Shown: positions 38,300 to 46,993 of the stretch, in pieces
Numbering within the stretch: the first letter of the stretch is position 1
Layout: each line of letters begins with the position of its first letter
NCBI RefSeq assembly: GCF_947491795.1
Contig: NZ_CANLKW010000002.1
Span: 50,001 to 114,000 of the forward strand
Direction: 5' to 3'
Origin: an uncultured Roseobacter sp.
Lineage (GTDB): Bacteria; Pseudomonadota; Alphaproteobacteria; Rhodobacterales; Rhodobacteraceae
DNA length: 64,000 nt
Translations under genes and position numbers: made by a program
The notes under the pieces: generated by a model
Databases searched by the model: none
Told to the model about the DNA's origin: nothing
Seen by the model: only the letters and a program-made list of their open reading frames with translations

Positions 38300-39624
38300 T
38301 CTGCTGCGATCCTGGGCGTCGGGACACGGCGCAGCGCGCGGACCACATCAACCGCGCTGGCAAGGCCGTCCTCATGAAATCCGTTGCGCATCCAGGCTCC
38401 ACAAAACCAGGTGTTCTGAGTACCATTGAATGCACGCACCTGATCCTGAGCAGCCAGGGCTGCGAGATCATAAACCGGGTGGCGCAATGTGACCTGGTCA
38501 TAAATCAGCTCTTCGCGGATCTGCCGGCGGGTGTTCAGTGTCACAAAATGCGGATCATTCTGCGGGATCGGCTGAAGCGAATTCATCCAGTATGTCAGGT
38601 CAATCCGGTCTGATGGTGTGTCCCGGTCTTCGGTGTAAACCCAGCTTGCCCATGTTTTGCGCCGCTTTGGCATAATACTTTCGTCCGCATGCAGCACAAT
38701 GTCGTTGGGCTGATACGCCACGGCCCCCAGTGCGCTCGCCTCCTGCGCCGAAGGGTCCGCGAGCAGGCGCAGTGTGTCGTCGGAATGCGTGCCAAAAATC
38801 ACATGGTCAAAGAACTCAGGCTCCGCACCCTGCGCACGTACCGCCACCTGACCGCCCGGACGGGCAACAGACTGAACAGCGGCACCCGTTCGCACGGTCA
38901 CGTCACGGGTCTTCAATGCTGCGCCCAGGCGCTGGACGTACTGGGTTGAACCGCCATCTACCGTGTACCACTGATGCTGACCGGTTGTGTTCAGCAATGC
39001 ATGGTTTTCAAAAAACCTGATCATCGCATGGGCCGGAAAGTCCATGATTTTCTCTGTTGGCGTTGACCAGATCGCGCCAGACAGCGGCAATAGATAATAG
39101 TCCCGGAACCAGTCGCCGGTGCCCATTTCGGCCAGAAATTCCCGCAGCGAGAGGCTCTGGTTTTCAGCAACCCGGAGCGCGTGTTTGTTAAAGTGAAGGA
39201 TATCCCGAACCATCCGCAGAAAAGCGGGTGTCACCGCGTTCCGGCGCTGCGCAAACAGCGCATCCAGACTGGTCAGCGCATATTCCAGCGCGCCACCGTT
39301 GATCGATGCCCCAAAGCTCATGTTGGATTTCACTACCGGCACGTTCAGCTGCTCAAAAAGCGCCGTCATGTAGGGGTAGTTTGCATAGTTGAAAACGATG
39401 AAACCGGTATCCACAGGCTGGTCGCCGTTTTTACCCGCCATAACCGTGCGCGCATGGCCACCAAGCCGTGGCTCTGCCTCGAACAAAGTCACGTTGTGCT
39501 CACGTCCCAGCATGTAAGCCGCGCCCATGCCGGTAATGCCGCCCCCGATCACAGCGATCCTGAGGGAGTTCAGTCTTTGTGGATTTTCAGGAATGTCGCC
39601 TGAGGTCAGGGCTTCGAAAGGCAT
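38296..39624 (-). CDS. FAD-dependent amine-oxidase-like protein, probable fatty-acyl desaturase (UfaD-like)
   Basis: A 442-residue flavoprotein. The dinucleotide motif is IAVIGGGITGMGAAYMLG, followed by a Glu ribose contact (LFEAEPRLGGHART) and the FAD-closing region TWFCGAWMRNGFHEDGLASA. The homologue in R. sphaeroides (RSP_1091, named UfaD) takes part in furan fatty acid synthesis, as I recall from the literature; assigning the same reaction here is inference. It heads the five-gene operon and is divergent from rpoE, with a candidate sigma-E promoter at 39670-39699. The partner methyltransferase gene is not in this window. Confidence 0.82.
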   Translation of the reverse strand: MPFEALTSGDIPENPQRLNSLRIAVIGGGITGMGAAYMLGREHNVTLFEAEPRLGGHARTVMAGKNGDQPVDTGFIVFNYANYPYMTALFEQLNVPVVKSNMSFGASINGGALEYALTSLDALFAQRRNAVTPAFLRMVRDILHFNKHALRVAENQSLSLREFLAEMGTGDWFRDYYLLPLSGAIWSTPTEKIMDFPAHAMIRFFENHALLNTTGQHQWYTVDGGSTQYVQRLGAALKTRDVTVRTGAAVQSVARPGGQVAVRAQGAEPEFFDHVIFGTHSDDTLRLLADPSAQEASALGAVAYQPNDIVLHADESIMPKRRKTWASWVYTEDRDTPSDRIDLTYWMNSLQPIPQNDPHFVTLNTRRQIREELIYDQVTLRHPVYDLAALAAQDQVRAFNGTQNTWFCGAWMRNGFHEDGLASAVDVVRALRRVPTPRIAAE

Positions 39625-39669
39625 ATGGTATCAGTCCGCTCGGGTATTTGCTTTGTGCGTATGTAGTTC

Positions 39670-39699
39670 ATTCTACGGGATGGTCCCGCTTTTGGATTG
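39670..39699 (-). promoter_or_regulatory. Candidate sigma-E promoter of the flavoprotein operon
   Basis: Read on the minus strand: CAATCC (39699-39694), an 18-base spacer, then TAGAAT (39675-39670), about 45 bases before the ATG at 39624. The -35 matches TGATCC at four of six positions. Spacer length equals that of the divergent rpoE promoter candidate. Confidence 0.5.
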
Positions 39700-39724
39700 G
39701 TCGGAAAAATCATTGATGTTTTTT

Positions 39725-39754
39725 TGATCCGTTTGTGCACCTGCAGCGTAGTTT
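39725..39754 (+). promoter_or_regulatory. Candidate autoregulated sigma-E promoter of rpoE-chrR
   Basis: TGATCC (39725-39730), an 18-base spacer, then TAGTTT (39749-39754). TGATCC is the known -35 sequence of RpoE-dependent promoters in Rhodobacter. It lies about 120 bases before the chosen GTG start of rpoE. Confidence 0.62.
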
Positions 39755-39875
39755 TGTTATGTACGCAGAATCTGATGTCGGCAAACAAATCGAAAGGCCA
39801 GTGCGGGAAGCGCCGTCACCGGTTTTTCAGCGCGGCAGACTGCAGGGTAACGATGGAAACTCAGGACGCTCAAAG

Positions 39876-40427
39876 GTGAACGACAGCCCAGGTTCGGCCC
39901 GGATGCTCTGGGTCAGGCATATGACCCGGATCCGCGACGATAAGGACAGGCAGGCTTTTGCAGAGCTGTTTGGCCACTTCGCGCCGCGCGTGAAGGGCTT
40001 CCTGATGCGGTCCGGCGCAGATGCCTCGCTGGCAGAGGAATGCACGCAGGATGTGATGGCAGCCCTCTGGCACAAGTCGCATCAGTTTGACCCTGCGCGT
40101 GCATCTGTCGCGACGTGGATTTTCACGATCGCCCGGAACAGAAAGATTGACCTGCTGCGCAGACAGCGCAGACCAGAGCCGGAGGACCTTGCATGGGGCC
40201 CCGAGGCAGAGCCGGATCAGGAAGACGTGCTGACCCTGCAACAGGAAAGCAAGATACTCGGCGCGGCCCTGGCCGAACTGCCCGAGAACCAACGGGAACT
40301 GATAGAAAAGGCGTATTTCGGGGACCTGACCCACAGTGAAATCGCCGCTGAAACCGGTCTGCCCCTGGGCACGATCAAATCGAGAATACGGCTGGCGCTG
40401 GAACGCCTGCGCCATGTAATGAAGTGA
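39876..40427 (+). CDS. rpoE: ECF sigma factor RpoE (singlet-oxygen response type)
   Basis: 183 residues from a GTG at 39876. Region 2 contains FAELFGHFAPRVKGFLMRSG and FDPARASVATWIFTIARNRKIDLLRRQRRPEPE, and region 4 contains LPENQRELIEKAYFGDLTHSEIAAETGLPLGTIKSRIRLALERLRH. These match the group regulated by ChrR-type zinc anti-sigma factors. The GTG places the N-terminus level with Rhodobacter RpoE; a longer frame from 39735 would start between the candidate -35 and -10 elements and cannot be used from that promoter. The next gene encodes ChrR and follows 5 bases later. Confidence 0.93.
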   Translation: MNDSPGSARMLWVRHMTRIRDDKDRQAFAELFGHFAPRVKGFLMRSGADASLAEECTQDVMAALWHKSHQFDPARASVATWIFTIARNRKIDLLRRQRRPEPEDLAWGPEAEPDQEDVLTLQQESKILGAALAELPENQRELIEKAYFGDLTHSEIAAETGLPLGTIKSRIRLALERLRHVMK

Positions 40428-40432
40428 AAGCT

Positions 40433-41083
40433 ATGAGTAACAAAATCAACCACCATCTGAACGACGCCATCCTGATGGCCTATTCTGCCGGAACACTGCC
40501 GGAAGCGTTTAACCTGATTGTCGCATCCCATCTGTCGATGTGTGACCAGTGCCGCGCACAGGCCGAAACCTTCGATGCGCTTGGCGGTGAAATCCTGGAC
40601 CAGTCGGACGCGACAGAGATTGGCACCCACAGCCTTGATGAGACCCTGTCACTGATCGAAAGTGGCCCGGTGGACACGATCCGCGCGCCGCGCGTGGCAG
40701 ACAGTGTCCTGCCGCAGCCCCTGCAGGATTATGTGGGTGGCGATCTGGATGCGATAAAGTGGAAGCCGGTTGGCATGGGCGTGCGCCAGGCGATATTGCC
40801 GACCACCCGCGAAGCAACTGCGCGCCTGCTCTTTATTCCCGCGGGTGCCGCAATGCCGGACCACGGCCACCAGGGCACCGAAATGACAATGGTTCTGCAG
40901 GGCGCGTTCCAGGACGACGACGGATATTTCGCGCGCGGCGACGTGGAAATTGCGGACAGTGACCTGCACCACACACCGGTGGCAGATATTCATCAGGATT
41001 GTATCTGCCTGGCGGTTACCGATGCGCCACTGCGCTTCGACAGCCTGATCCCCAGGATTGCCCAGCGGTTCCTGCGGATCTGA
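40433..41083 (+). CDS. chrR: ChrR-type zinc anti-sigma factor
   Basis: 216 residues from the ATG at 40433. The N-terminal zinc anti-sigma domain has the ligands His7/8, His33, Cys37 and Cys40 (HLSMCDQC). The C-terminal cupin has a second metal site in DHGHQGTEMTMVLQG plus a late His in DLHHTP. In Rhodobacter ChrR holds RpoE inactive until singlet oxygen or organic hydroperoxide releases it, and the cupin is needed for sensing. All ligands appear intact. A GTG at 40424 overlapping the rpoE stop is an alternative start. Confidence 0.94.
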   Translation: MSNKINHHLNDAILMAYSAGTLPEAFNLIVASHLSMCDQCRAQAETFDALGGEILDQSDATEIGTHSLDETLSLIESGPVDTIRAPRVADSVLPQPLQDYVGGDLDAIKWKPVGMGVRQAILPTTREATARLLFIPAGAAMPDHGHQGTEMTMVLQGAFQDDDGYFARGDVEIADSDLHHTPVADIHQDCICLAVTDAPLRFDSLIPRIAQRFLRI

Positions 41084-41086
41084 CCG

Positions 41087-42181
41087 TCAGAGACTGACCT
41101 CAAACGGTGCAAGGCGTGACCAGTCAAATGTAACGCCGGTGCCCGGTTCATCTGATGCCACTGCGCGCCCACCGTCCACAACGAGCGGGCGCGTTGTGTA
41201 TCTGTCGATCGGAAAGCTGTGAACTTCGATCCATCCCGCGTTTTTCTGCGCCGAGACCAAGCCAACATGCAGCTCCTGCATCCCGTGGCTGCACACCGGT
41301 ACGCCCGCCTTTGCTGACAGTGCCGCCACCTGCAACCAACCGGTGATACCACCGCAGTTGGATGCATCGGGCTGGATGAATCCAAGATCGCTCTGTGCCA
41401 GCGCCATTTCAAACTCATGAATAGTGTGCAGATTTTCGCCCTGCGCCACCGCAATGCCCGTCGCCCGCGTGATTTCTGCATAGCCGGGATAGTTGTCCGG
41501 GATGATCGGTTCCTCAAACCACAGGATATTCTGATCGCGCACAGCCTCGGCCAGGGTGATCGCCTGTTCCACAGTCAGTGAATAGTTGGCATCGATCATG
41601 AATGCAGGCTCGGGGCCGATATGCGCGCGGACCGCACGGATCCTGTCGATGTCTTCCTGCAGATCCGGTTGACCAATCTTGATTTTCACCCCGCCGAGAC
41701 CCGCGTCCAGATAGCCCTGCACGTGGCTCAGCAGTTTCGGCAGCGGAAAGGCCAGATCGATCCCACCGCCATAGGCGTCGCAGGTCTTGCCCGCGCCACC
41801 GGCCATCTGCCACAGCGGCCGGCCCGTGGCCCGTCCCCGCAGATCCCAAAGTGCGATATCCACCGCAGAGATTGCAAAGCTCAGAATTCCGCCGCGCCCC
41901 ACATAGTGCATATGCCACTGCATCGCATCATAAAGCGCTTCGATGTCATCAGCGCTCAGATCAACCAGAAACGGTGCCAGATCATGGGTGATCAGCGCGG
42001 CGGTCGCATGACCGCCCCGCCCCCCGTTGTACGTATAGCCTGTCCCGGTGCGACCATCCTCCAGCGTGACCGTCGCAGTGATCAGATGAAAGTGACTGTG
42101 AGAGCCGTGTTTGGCGTCCACCAGCACTTCGTCCAGCGGCACATTAAACAGGCGTGCCTCAACTGATGCAATCCGGGCCAT
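41087..42181 (-). CDS. Mandelate racemase/muconate lactonizing enzyme family sugar-acid dehydratase
   Basis: A 364-residue enolase-superfamily protein of the mandelate racemase subgroup. The Lys-x-Lys base is in [10 protein letters not shown], metal ligands are Asp in MIDANYS, Glu in FEEPI and Glu in AQGENLH, and the His of the His-Asp dyad is in CSHGMQELH. This set abstracts the proton alpha to a carboxylate; members of this subgroup dehydrate sugar acids such as galactarate, talarate or fuconate. It is the last gene of a minus-strand operon, 3 bases after the hydroxyacid dehydrogenase stop, and ends 3 bases from the chrR stop. The exact diastereomer cannot be told. Confidence 0.85.
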   Translation of the reverse strand: MARIASVEARLFNVPLDEVLVDAKHGSHSHFHLITATVTLEDGRTGTGYTYNGGRGGHATAALITHDLAPFLVDLSADDIEALYDAMQWHMHYVGRGGILSFAISAVDIALWDLRGRATGRPLWQMAGGAGKTCDAYGGGIDLAFPLPKLLSHVQGYLDAGLGGVKIKIGQPDLQEDIDRIRAVRAHIGPEPAFMIDANYSLTVEQAITLAEAVRDQNILWFEEPIIPDNYPGYAEITRATGIAVAQGENLHTIHEFEMALAQSDLGFIQPDASNCGGITGWLQVAALSAKAGVPVCSHGMQELHVGLVSAQKNAGWIEVHSFPIDRYTTRPLVVDGGRAVASDEPGTGVTFDWSRLAPFEVSL

Positions 42182-42184
42182 ACC

Positions 42185-43135
42185 TCACATATCCGCGCAT
42201 TCCGGCACCGGGCTGATCACTGTACCATCTTCCAGATGCTGCAGCAGATTATCCACCGTCAGCGCCCCCATCGCGGCGCGGGTCTCGTGCGTGGCGCTGC
42301 CAACATGCGGCAGCAGCACGACATTGGACAACGCGCGCAGGGCTTCTGGCACGTGAGGCTCGGCCTCAAAAACATCCAGACCTGCCCAGCCCAGCCGACC
42401 GTCCTGCAGGGCAGATATCATCTCTGCCTCATCCACAACGGACCCGCGCGAGACGTTGATCAGCGTGCCGTTCGGTCCCAGCGCCTCCAGAACCTCGCGG
42501 TTGACGATCTTGTTTGTGGACGGCCCCCCCGGCGTGATGCAGATCATACAGTCTACATCCCGCGCCATGCGCGCCAGGTTGTCGTAGTATTTGTAGGGCA
42601 CTTCCTTGGCACTGCGGGAATGATAGACAACCGTGGTGCCGAAGGGCGCCAGTTTGTCTGCAATCGCCTGGCCGATACGACCCAGACCGAGGATACCGAC
42701 CGTCTGGTTGTCAACCGAACGCGTGAGCGGTGAGTTGCCTTTGGCCTCCCACTCACCCGACCGCACCCAGGCATCATCGCGCAGCAGTTCGCGGTAGCAG
42801 GCCATCATCAGCATGACAGCCGTCGTCGCGACCTCTGCGTTCAGAACGTTAGGCGTATGGGTCACAACCACCCCTTTTTCACGCGCGGCTTTCGTATCAA
42901 TCGCGTCATAGCCCACGCCGTAACAGCTGATGGCCTTGAGGTTTGGCATGGCGGCCATGTACTCCGGCCTGACGCCATCGTGCCCGTTCGTCGCGACATA
43001 TCCAATGGACGCCCCGTGCTCTGCCAGCCATGCATGCGGATCGGCCATCTCAGAGGCTTTGTGGACGGTGAACTTCGCCTGCAGGCGGTCCATCATCACC
43101 GGTGTCGCACCGCCTATCATAAACAGTTCACCCAT
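42185..43135 (-). CDS. D-isomer 2-hydroxyacid dehydrogenase (glyoxylate/hydroxypyruvate reductase-like)
   Basis: About 316 residues. The NAD motif is VGILGLGRIGQAIA, with catalytic Arg in LINVSRGSVVDE, Glu in DVFEAEP and His in LLPHVGSATHET. The family reduces 2-oxoacids such as hydroxypyruvate or oxidises aldonates. The ATG at 43135 sits 9 bases after GAGGA; a GTG at 43141 overlapping the previous stop (GTGA) is also possible. In the operon it may act on a 2-oxo product of the dehydratases. Confidence 0.88.
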   Translation of the reverse strand: MGELFMIGGATPVMMDRLQAKFTVHKASEMADPHAWLAEHGASIGYVATNGHDGVRPEYMAAMPNLKAISCYGVGYDAIDTKAAREKGVVVTHTPNVLNAEVATTAVMLMMACYRELLRDDAWVRSGEWEAKGNSPLTRSVDNQTVGILGLGRIGQAIADKLAPFGTTVVYHSRSAKEVPYKYYDNLARMARDVDCMICITPGGPSTNKIVNREVLEALGPNGTLINVSRGSVVDEAEMISALQDGRLGWAGLDVFEAEPHVPEALRALSNVVLLPHVGSATHETRAAMGALTVDNLLQHLEDGTVISPVPECADM

Positions 43136-43137
43136 GT

Positions 43138-43986
43138 TCACGCGTCCTCTTTTACATTCTGGCGCTGTGCGCCCAGACCTTCGATGGTCAGTTCAACAAC
43201 ATCACCTTTTTTCAGGTAAACCGGCTCCGGCTTCATGCCCATCCCGACGCCCGGCGGCGTACCGGTAGAGATCACATCCCCCGGGTGCAGGGTCATCAGA
43301 CCCGACAGGTGCTCGATGATCTCGGCGACCGTAAAGATCATGGTTTTGGTATTGCCGGTCTGCATACGTTTTCCGTTCACATCGAGATGCATGGCAAGGT
43401 TCTGCACATCCGCGACCTCGTCCCGTGTGACCAGCCAGGGGCCTGTCGGGCCGAAGGTGTCGCAGGATTTGCCCTTGGTCCATGTGCCGGTCAGGTTGTT
43501 CTGGAAATGGCGCTCGCTGACGTCATTGATCACGCAATACCCTGCAACATAGTCCAGAGCATCAGCAGCACTGACGTATTTGGCCGGTTTGCCAATTACA
43601 ACGCCCAGTTCGACCTCCCAGTCCGTGCTCGTCGAGCCGCGCGGCATAAAGATATCGTCATCGGGACCAACAACGGCGGAATTCGCTTTCATGAACAGGA
43701 CCGGGTGATCCGGGAACGGGTTGTTCGTCTCGATCGCATGATCCTTATAATTCAGGCCAATGCACATGAATTTGCCAATACCACCGACACAGGGGCCAAT
43801 GCGCGGGCTGCCATCCACGACAGGCAGGTCTGCCGGATCAATCGCGCGCAGACGGTCAAGACCATCGTCAGACAGCACATCACCGGCGATATCGTCTGCA
43901 TGCGCAGACAGATCACGCAGAACGCCGTCTGCATCCAGCATCCCCGGTTTTTCGGCACCCGATGCGCCATAGCGTACAAGTTTCAT
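43138..43986 (-). CDS. Fumarylacetoacetate hydrolase family protein (2,4-diketo-3-deoxy sugar-acid hydrolase-like)
   Basis: A 282-residue FAH-fold enzyme. Metal-ligand and active-site features include CIGLNYKDHA, the Glu pair in DWEVELGVVIGK, the Asp in CVINDVSERHFQ, KGKSCDTFGPTGPWLV and the loop DVISTGTPPGVGMG. Close relatives act as ureidoglycolate lyase or hydrolyse 2,4-diketo-3-deoxy-L-fuconate or rhamnonate. The second is favoured here because the same operon holds an SDR like 2-keto-3-deoxy-fuconate dehydrogenase and two sugar-acid dehydratases. A strong AAGGAG ribosome site precedes the ATG. Confidence 0.87.
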   Translation of the reverse strand: MKLVRYGASGAEKPGMLDADGVLRDLSAHADDIAGDVLSDDGLDRLRAIDPADLPVVDGSPRIGPCVGGIGKFMCIGLNYKDHAIETNNPFPDHPVLFMKANSAVVGPDDDIFMPRGSTSTDWEVELGVVIGKPAKYVSAADALDYVAGYCVINDVSERHFQNNLTGTWTKGKSCDTFGPTGPWLVTRDEVADVQNLAMHLDVNGKRMQTGNTKTMIFTVAEIIEHLSGLMTLHPGDVISTGTPPGVGMGMKPEPVYLKKGDVVELTIEGLGAQRQNVKEDA

Positions 43987-43996
43987 TTTCGTCTCC

Positions 43997-44248
43997 TTAA
44001 GTGGCGTTCAGATAGCCGATGAGCAATGACAGAAAGGCACCCACATGAACGACCATGATGGCTTTGTCTTTCCACATCGCTCCGACTGCAAACCATAGAA
44101 ATATTCCCACAAAAAACGCCCAGATATTCCAGGGTGAAACGCCCATACCTGTCAGCGCATAGCCGATCAGCTGGATCACCGTGGCGATCCATTTGACCGT
44201 ATCCACCAGTTGCCAGTGATCAGGGCCTTTTCGATCAGTGGTTGTCAC
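43997..44248 (-). CDS. Small two-to-three-helix membrane protein of unknown function
   Basis: 83 residues from a GTG at 44248, which overlaps the dehydratase stop by 14 bases and has an AAAGG site 9 bases upstream. After a charged start ([18 protein letters not shown]) three hydrophobic stretches follow ([44 protein letters not shown]). It lies between two catabolic enzymes in a tight operon, which suggests a small accessory subunit or uptake-related protein. A longer ATG frame would run deep into the upstream gene. No family named. Confidence 0.72.
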   Translation of the reverse strand: MTTTDRKGPDHWQLVDTVKWIATVIQLIGYALTGMGVSPWNIWAFFVGIFLWFAVGAMWKDKAIMVVHVGAFLSLLIGYLNAT

Positions 44249-46034
44249 GCGGCATGCCTTTGCGGGAAATGTCCTGATATTTATCAGCATCTTCCAGAAT
44301 CATACCCTGATCAAACCGGCCCACTTTCTCGCGGAAATACTGCTGCCAGGGTGACTGGCTTTCGGGCGCATTATATCCGCCTGCGGCCTCAAAGGCGCGG
44401 CCACGTTCCGCCAGTTCATCAAGCGGCACAAGCATATCCGCCGTGCATTTGTTCAGATCGATGCGCACGCGGTCGCCGTTTTTCAGCAGTGCAAGCCCGC
44501 CACCGGCAGCGGCCTCGGGCGAGGCATTCAGGATGGACGGGCTGCCAGAGGTTCCGGACTGTCGCCCGTCACCCACGCAGGGCAATGCCTCGACACCCTT
44601 TTTCAGCAGATACGACGGCGGGCGCATGTTCACGACCTCCGCGCCGCCCGGATACCCCCTGGGCCCCGCACCGCGCATAAAGAGCACGCAATCCTCGTCG
44701 ATGTTCTCCGCCGGATCGTCGATCCGGTGATGAAAATCCTCTGGCCCGTCAAAAACAACGGCCCGGCCTTCGAACGCGTTCAGATCGTCAGGGTTCGACA
44801 GGTATTTGGCGCGAAAGCTGTCACCGATTACACTGGTTTTCATAATCGCACTGTCAAACAGGTTGCCTGACAGATTGATGAAACCGGCCTGCTCTTTCAG
44901 CGGATCAGACGCAGGGCGGATCACTTTGGCATCCTCCGTGCGCAGATGGCCGCAATTTACGGCCATGGTTTCCCCGTTGGCGGTAATGACATCCGGATGG
45001 GGCAAAAGGCCTGCGGCAATCAGTTCGCCCACAACGGCAGGGACACCGCCGGCGTGCTGATAATCTTCGCCCAGGTATTCGCCGGCTGGCTGCAGGTTCA
45101 CCAGCAGCGGAACATCGTGGCCGATCTTTTGCCAGTCATCATTGTCGAGCGGAACGCCCAGATGGCGCGCGATGCCGTTGAGGTGAATGGGCGCATTGGT
45201 TGAACCGCCAATCGCCGAATTGATCACGATCGCATTCTCAAAGGCTTCGCGGGTCATGATGTCTGAGGGGCGCAGATCCTCCCAGACCATGTCGACAATC
45301 CGTCGACCGGTTTCATAGCTGATCTGGCCACGCTCGCGGTAAGGCGCCGGTATCGCAGCCGACCCCGGCAACTGCATGCCCAGTGCCTCTGCCAGCGAGT
45401 TCATCGTCGTGGCTGTGCCCATGGTGTTGCAATAGCCCACAGACGGCGCCGAAGACGCAACGAGCTCCATAAAACCATCATCGTCAATTTCACCGGCGGC
45501 GAGCATCTCGCGCGCTTTCCAGACGATTGTGCCCGAGCCCGTACGCTGCCCGCGGAAGTAACCATTCAGCATCGGACCGACCGACAAAGCCACTGCCGGA
45601 ATATTCACCGTCGCCGCCGCCATCAGAAGCGCAGGCGTGGTCTTGTCACAACCGATGTTCAGCACCACGCCATCCAGCGGATAGCCAAAAAGTGTCTCCA
45701 CGAGGCTGAGATAGGCAAGGTTCCGGTCCAGCATCGCGGTGGGTCTTTTCCCGGTCTCCTGAATAGGATGTACGGGCACCTCAATGCAGGTACCACCAGC
45801 GGCGATGATCCCGTCCCGCACCCGCTTGGTCAGTTCCAGGTGGTGGCGGTTGCAGGGGCTCAGATCGCTGCCCGTCTGAGCAATACCAATGATCGGCTTG
45901 CCGGACTGCAACTCTTCGCGTGTCAGTCCGTAATTCAGGTATCGTTCCAGATAGAGCGCGGTCATTTCCGGATTGTCCGGGTTCATAAACCATTTGCGCG
46001 ACCGCAGATCCTCGATTCCGATTTTTCTGGTCAT
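44235..46034 (-). CDS. IlvD/Edd family sugar-acid dehydratase (arabinonate/xylonate-dehydratase-like)
   Basis: 599 residues from the ATG at 46034, which overlaps the previous stop by 4 bases (ATGA); an ATG at 46046 is less likely. Cluster cysteines appear in [23 protein letters not shown] and [12 protein letters not shown], consistent with an iron-sulfur dehydratase. [20 protein letters not shown] and [20 protein letters not shown] are characteristic of the sugar-acid branch (L-arabinonate or D-xylonate dehydratases) rather than IlvD proper. It removes water from an aldonate to give a 2-keto-3-deoxy sugar acid. Confidence 0.9.
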   Translation of the reverse strand: MTRKIGIEDLRSRKWFMNPDNPEMTALYLERYLNYGLTREELQSGKPIIGIAQTGSDLSPCNRHHLELTKRVRDGIIAAGGTCIEVPVHPIQETGKRPTAMLDRNLAYLSLVETLFGYPLDGVVLNIGCDKTTPALLMAAATVNIPAVALSVGPMLNGYFRGQRTGSGTIVWKAREMLAAGEIDDDGFMELVASSAPSVGYCNTMGTATTMNSLAEALGMQLPGSAAIPAPYRERGQISYETGRRIVDMVWEDLRPSDIMTREAFENAIVINSAIGGSTNAPIHLNGIARHLGVPLDNDDWQKIGHDVPLLVNLQPAGEYLGEDYQHAGGVPAVVGELIAAGLLPHPDVITANGETMAVNCGHLRTEDAKVIRPASDPLKEQAGFINLSGNLFDSAIMKTSVIGDSFRAKYLSNPDDLNAFEGRAVVFDGPEDFHHRIDDPAENIDEDCVLFMRGAGPRGYPGGAEVVNMRPPSYLLKKGVEALPCVGDGRQSGTSGSPSILNASPEAAAGGGLALLKNGDRVRIDLNKCTADMLVPLDELAERGRAFEAAGGYNAPESQSPWQQYFREKVGRFDQGMILEDADKYQDISRKGMPRDNH

Positions 46035-46792
46035 TGTCCTGACCATCCTCCGTCAATGATGTGGGGGTGCCCGGTGGTAAAGGCGCTTTCGTCGCTGCCA
46101 AGATAGACCACCAGCGCCGCGATTTCCTCTGCCGTTGCCACCCGGCCCATAGGCTGGCGCGATACGAATTGTTTCAGCGCTTCTTCTTTGCTGCCCAACT
46201 GTGCGCCAAGGGCATCCACACGTTCGTGCCAGCTGGGGCTTTCGACAGTCCCGGGGCAGATGCAGTTGCAGCGAATGCCGCGAGCGACATAGTCCACGGC
46301 AACAGATTTCGTCAGGCCAATCACCGCCGCCTTGGTCGTCCCATAAATGAAGCGGTTCGGCGCGCCTATTACAGACGAACAGGCCGAGGACATATTGACG
46401 ATTGACCCGCTGCCACGCTCCAGCATTCCCGGAAGTGCCGCCCGGATGGTCCGCAGCATTGAGCGGACATTCAGATCAAAAGCAAAATCCCATTCCTCGT
46501 CTTTTGCCTCCAGAACAGAGCCGTGATGCACGAAGCCCGCGCAGTTAAAAAGAATGTCCGGAACGGCCCGGGCAACACCCGCTTTCACGCTTTCATCGCT
46601 GCGCGCATCAAGTTCGAAAATTTCTATATTTTCGTGATTCGCCTCGCGAATCGTAGATAGCGCATCCATGTTTACGTCTGTCGCAAAAACCTGTGCGCCC
46701 TCTTTTGCCATTGCGATCGCGGTTGCCCGTCCGATCCCCTGACCGGCAGCGGTTATCAGTGCGCGTTTTCCTTTAAGGCGTTGACCTGTCAA
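46031..46792 (-). CDS. SDR family oxidoreductase, 2-keto-3-deoxy-L-fuconate dehydrogenase-like (TTG start)
   Basis: 253 residues if translation begins at the TTG at 46792, which follows a GGGGGGA site at good spacing and places the fold start ([18 protein letters not shown]) correctly. No ATG lies in a sensible position; in-frame ATGs upstream would add 19 or more residues without homology. The catalytic Ser is in VNMSSACSS and the YGTTK motif carries Tyr and Lys. The block [19 protein letters not shown] recalls DHRS6 and keto-deoxy-fuconate dehydrogenases. It is the first gene of the minus-strand sugar-acid operon. Confidence 0.86.
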   Translation of the reverse strand: MTGQRLKGKRALITAAGQGIGRATAIAMAKEGAQVFATDVNMDALSTIREANHENIEIFELDARSDESVKAGVARAVPDILFNCAGFVHHGSVLEAKDEEWDFAFDLNVRSMLRTIRAALPGMLERGSGSIVNMSSACSSVIGAPNRFIYGTTKAAVIGLTKSVAVDYVARGIRCNCICPGTVESPSWHERVDALGAQLGSKEEALKQFVSRQPMGRVATAEEIAALVVYLGSDESAFTTGHPHIIDGGWSGQ

Positions 46793-46993
46793 TGTTTTCC
46801 CCCCGGCGCAGTCAGCTTTCTGGCGCGCGACGCTCTGTGACGCGGGCATTTGGCTGACCTGCATTCTCGATGCTGTTATCGTCAAAAAAAACCGCCAAAC
46901 GGGCTGGTTCAGCGGCTGGTTTCCGTTAGCGTATGACACAGTATTAACTTTGGCTACAGCCTTGTCTGAGGCGATGAGAGGATAACCGCACCC
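46793..46993. promoter_or_regulatory. Divergent control region between the SDR operon and the NAD-dependent dehydrogenase
   Basis: A 201-bp region that must hold both promoters. A direct repeat GGCTGGTT occurs at 46902-46909 and 46914-46921, a 12-base period, and is flanked by AACCGCC and TTCCG. It could be a regulator site; I see no clear -10/-35 pairs. Confidence 0.3.

Noticed and set aside
39735..39875. Longer rpoE reading frame from the GTG at 39735
   Set aside because: It begins between the candidate -35 and -10 elements, and the extra 47 residues are unrelated to known RpoE proteins.
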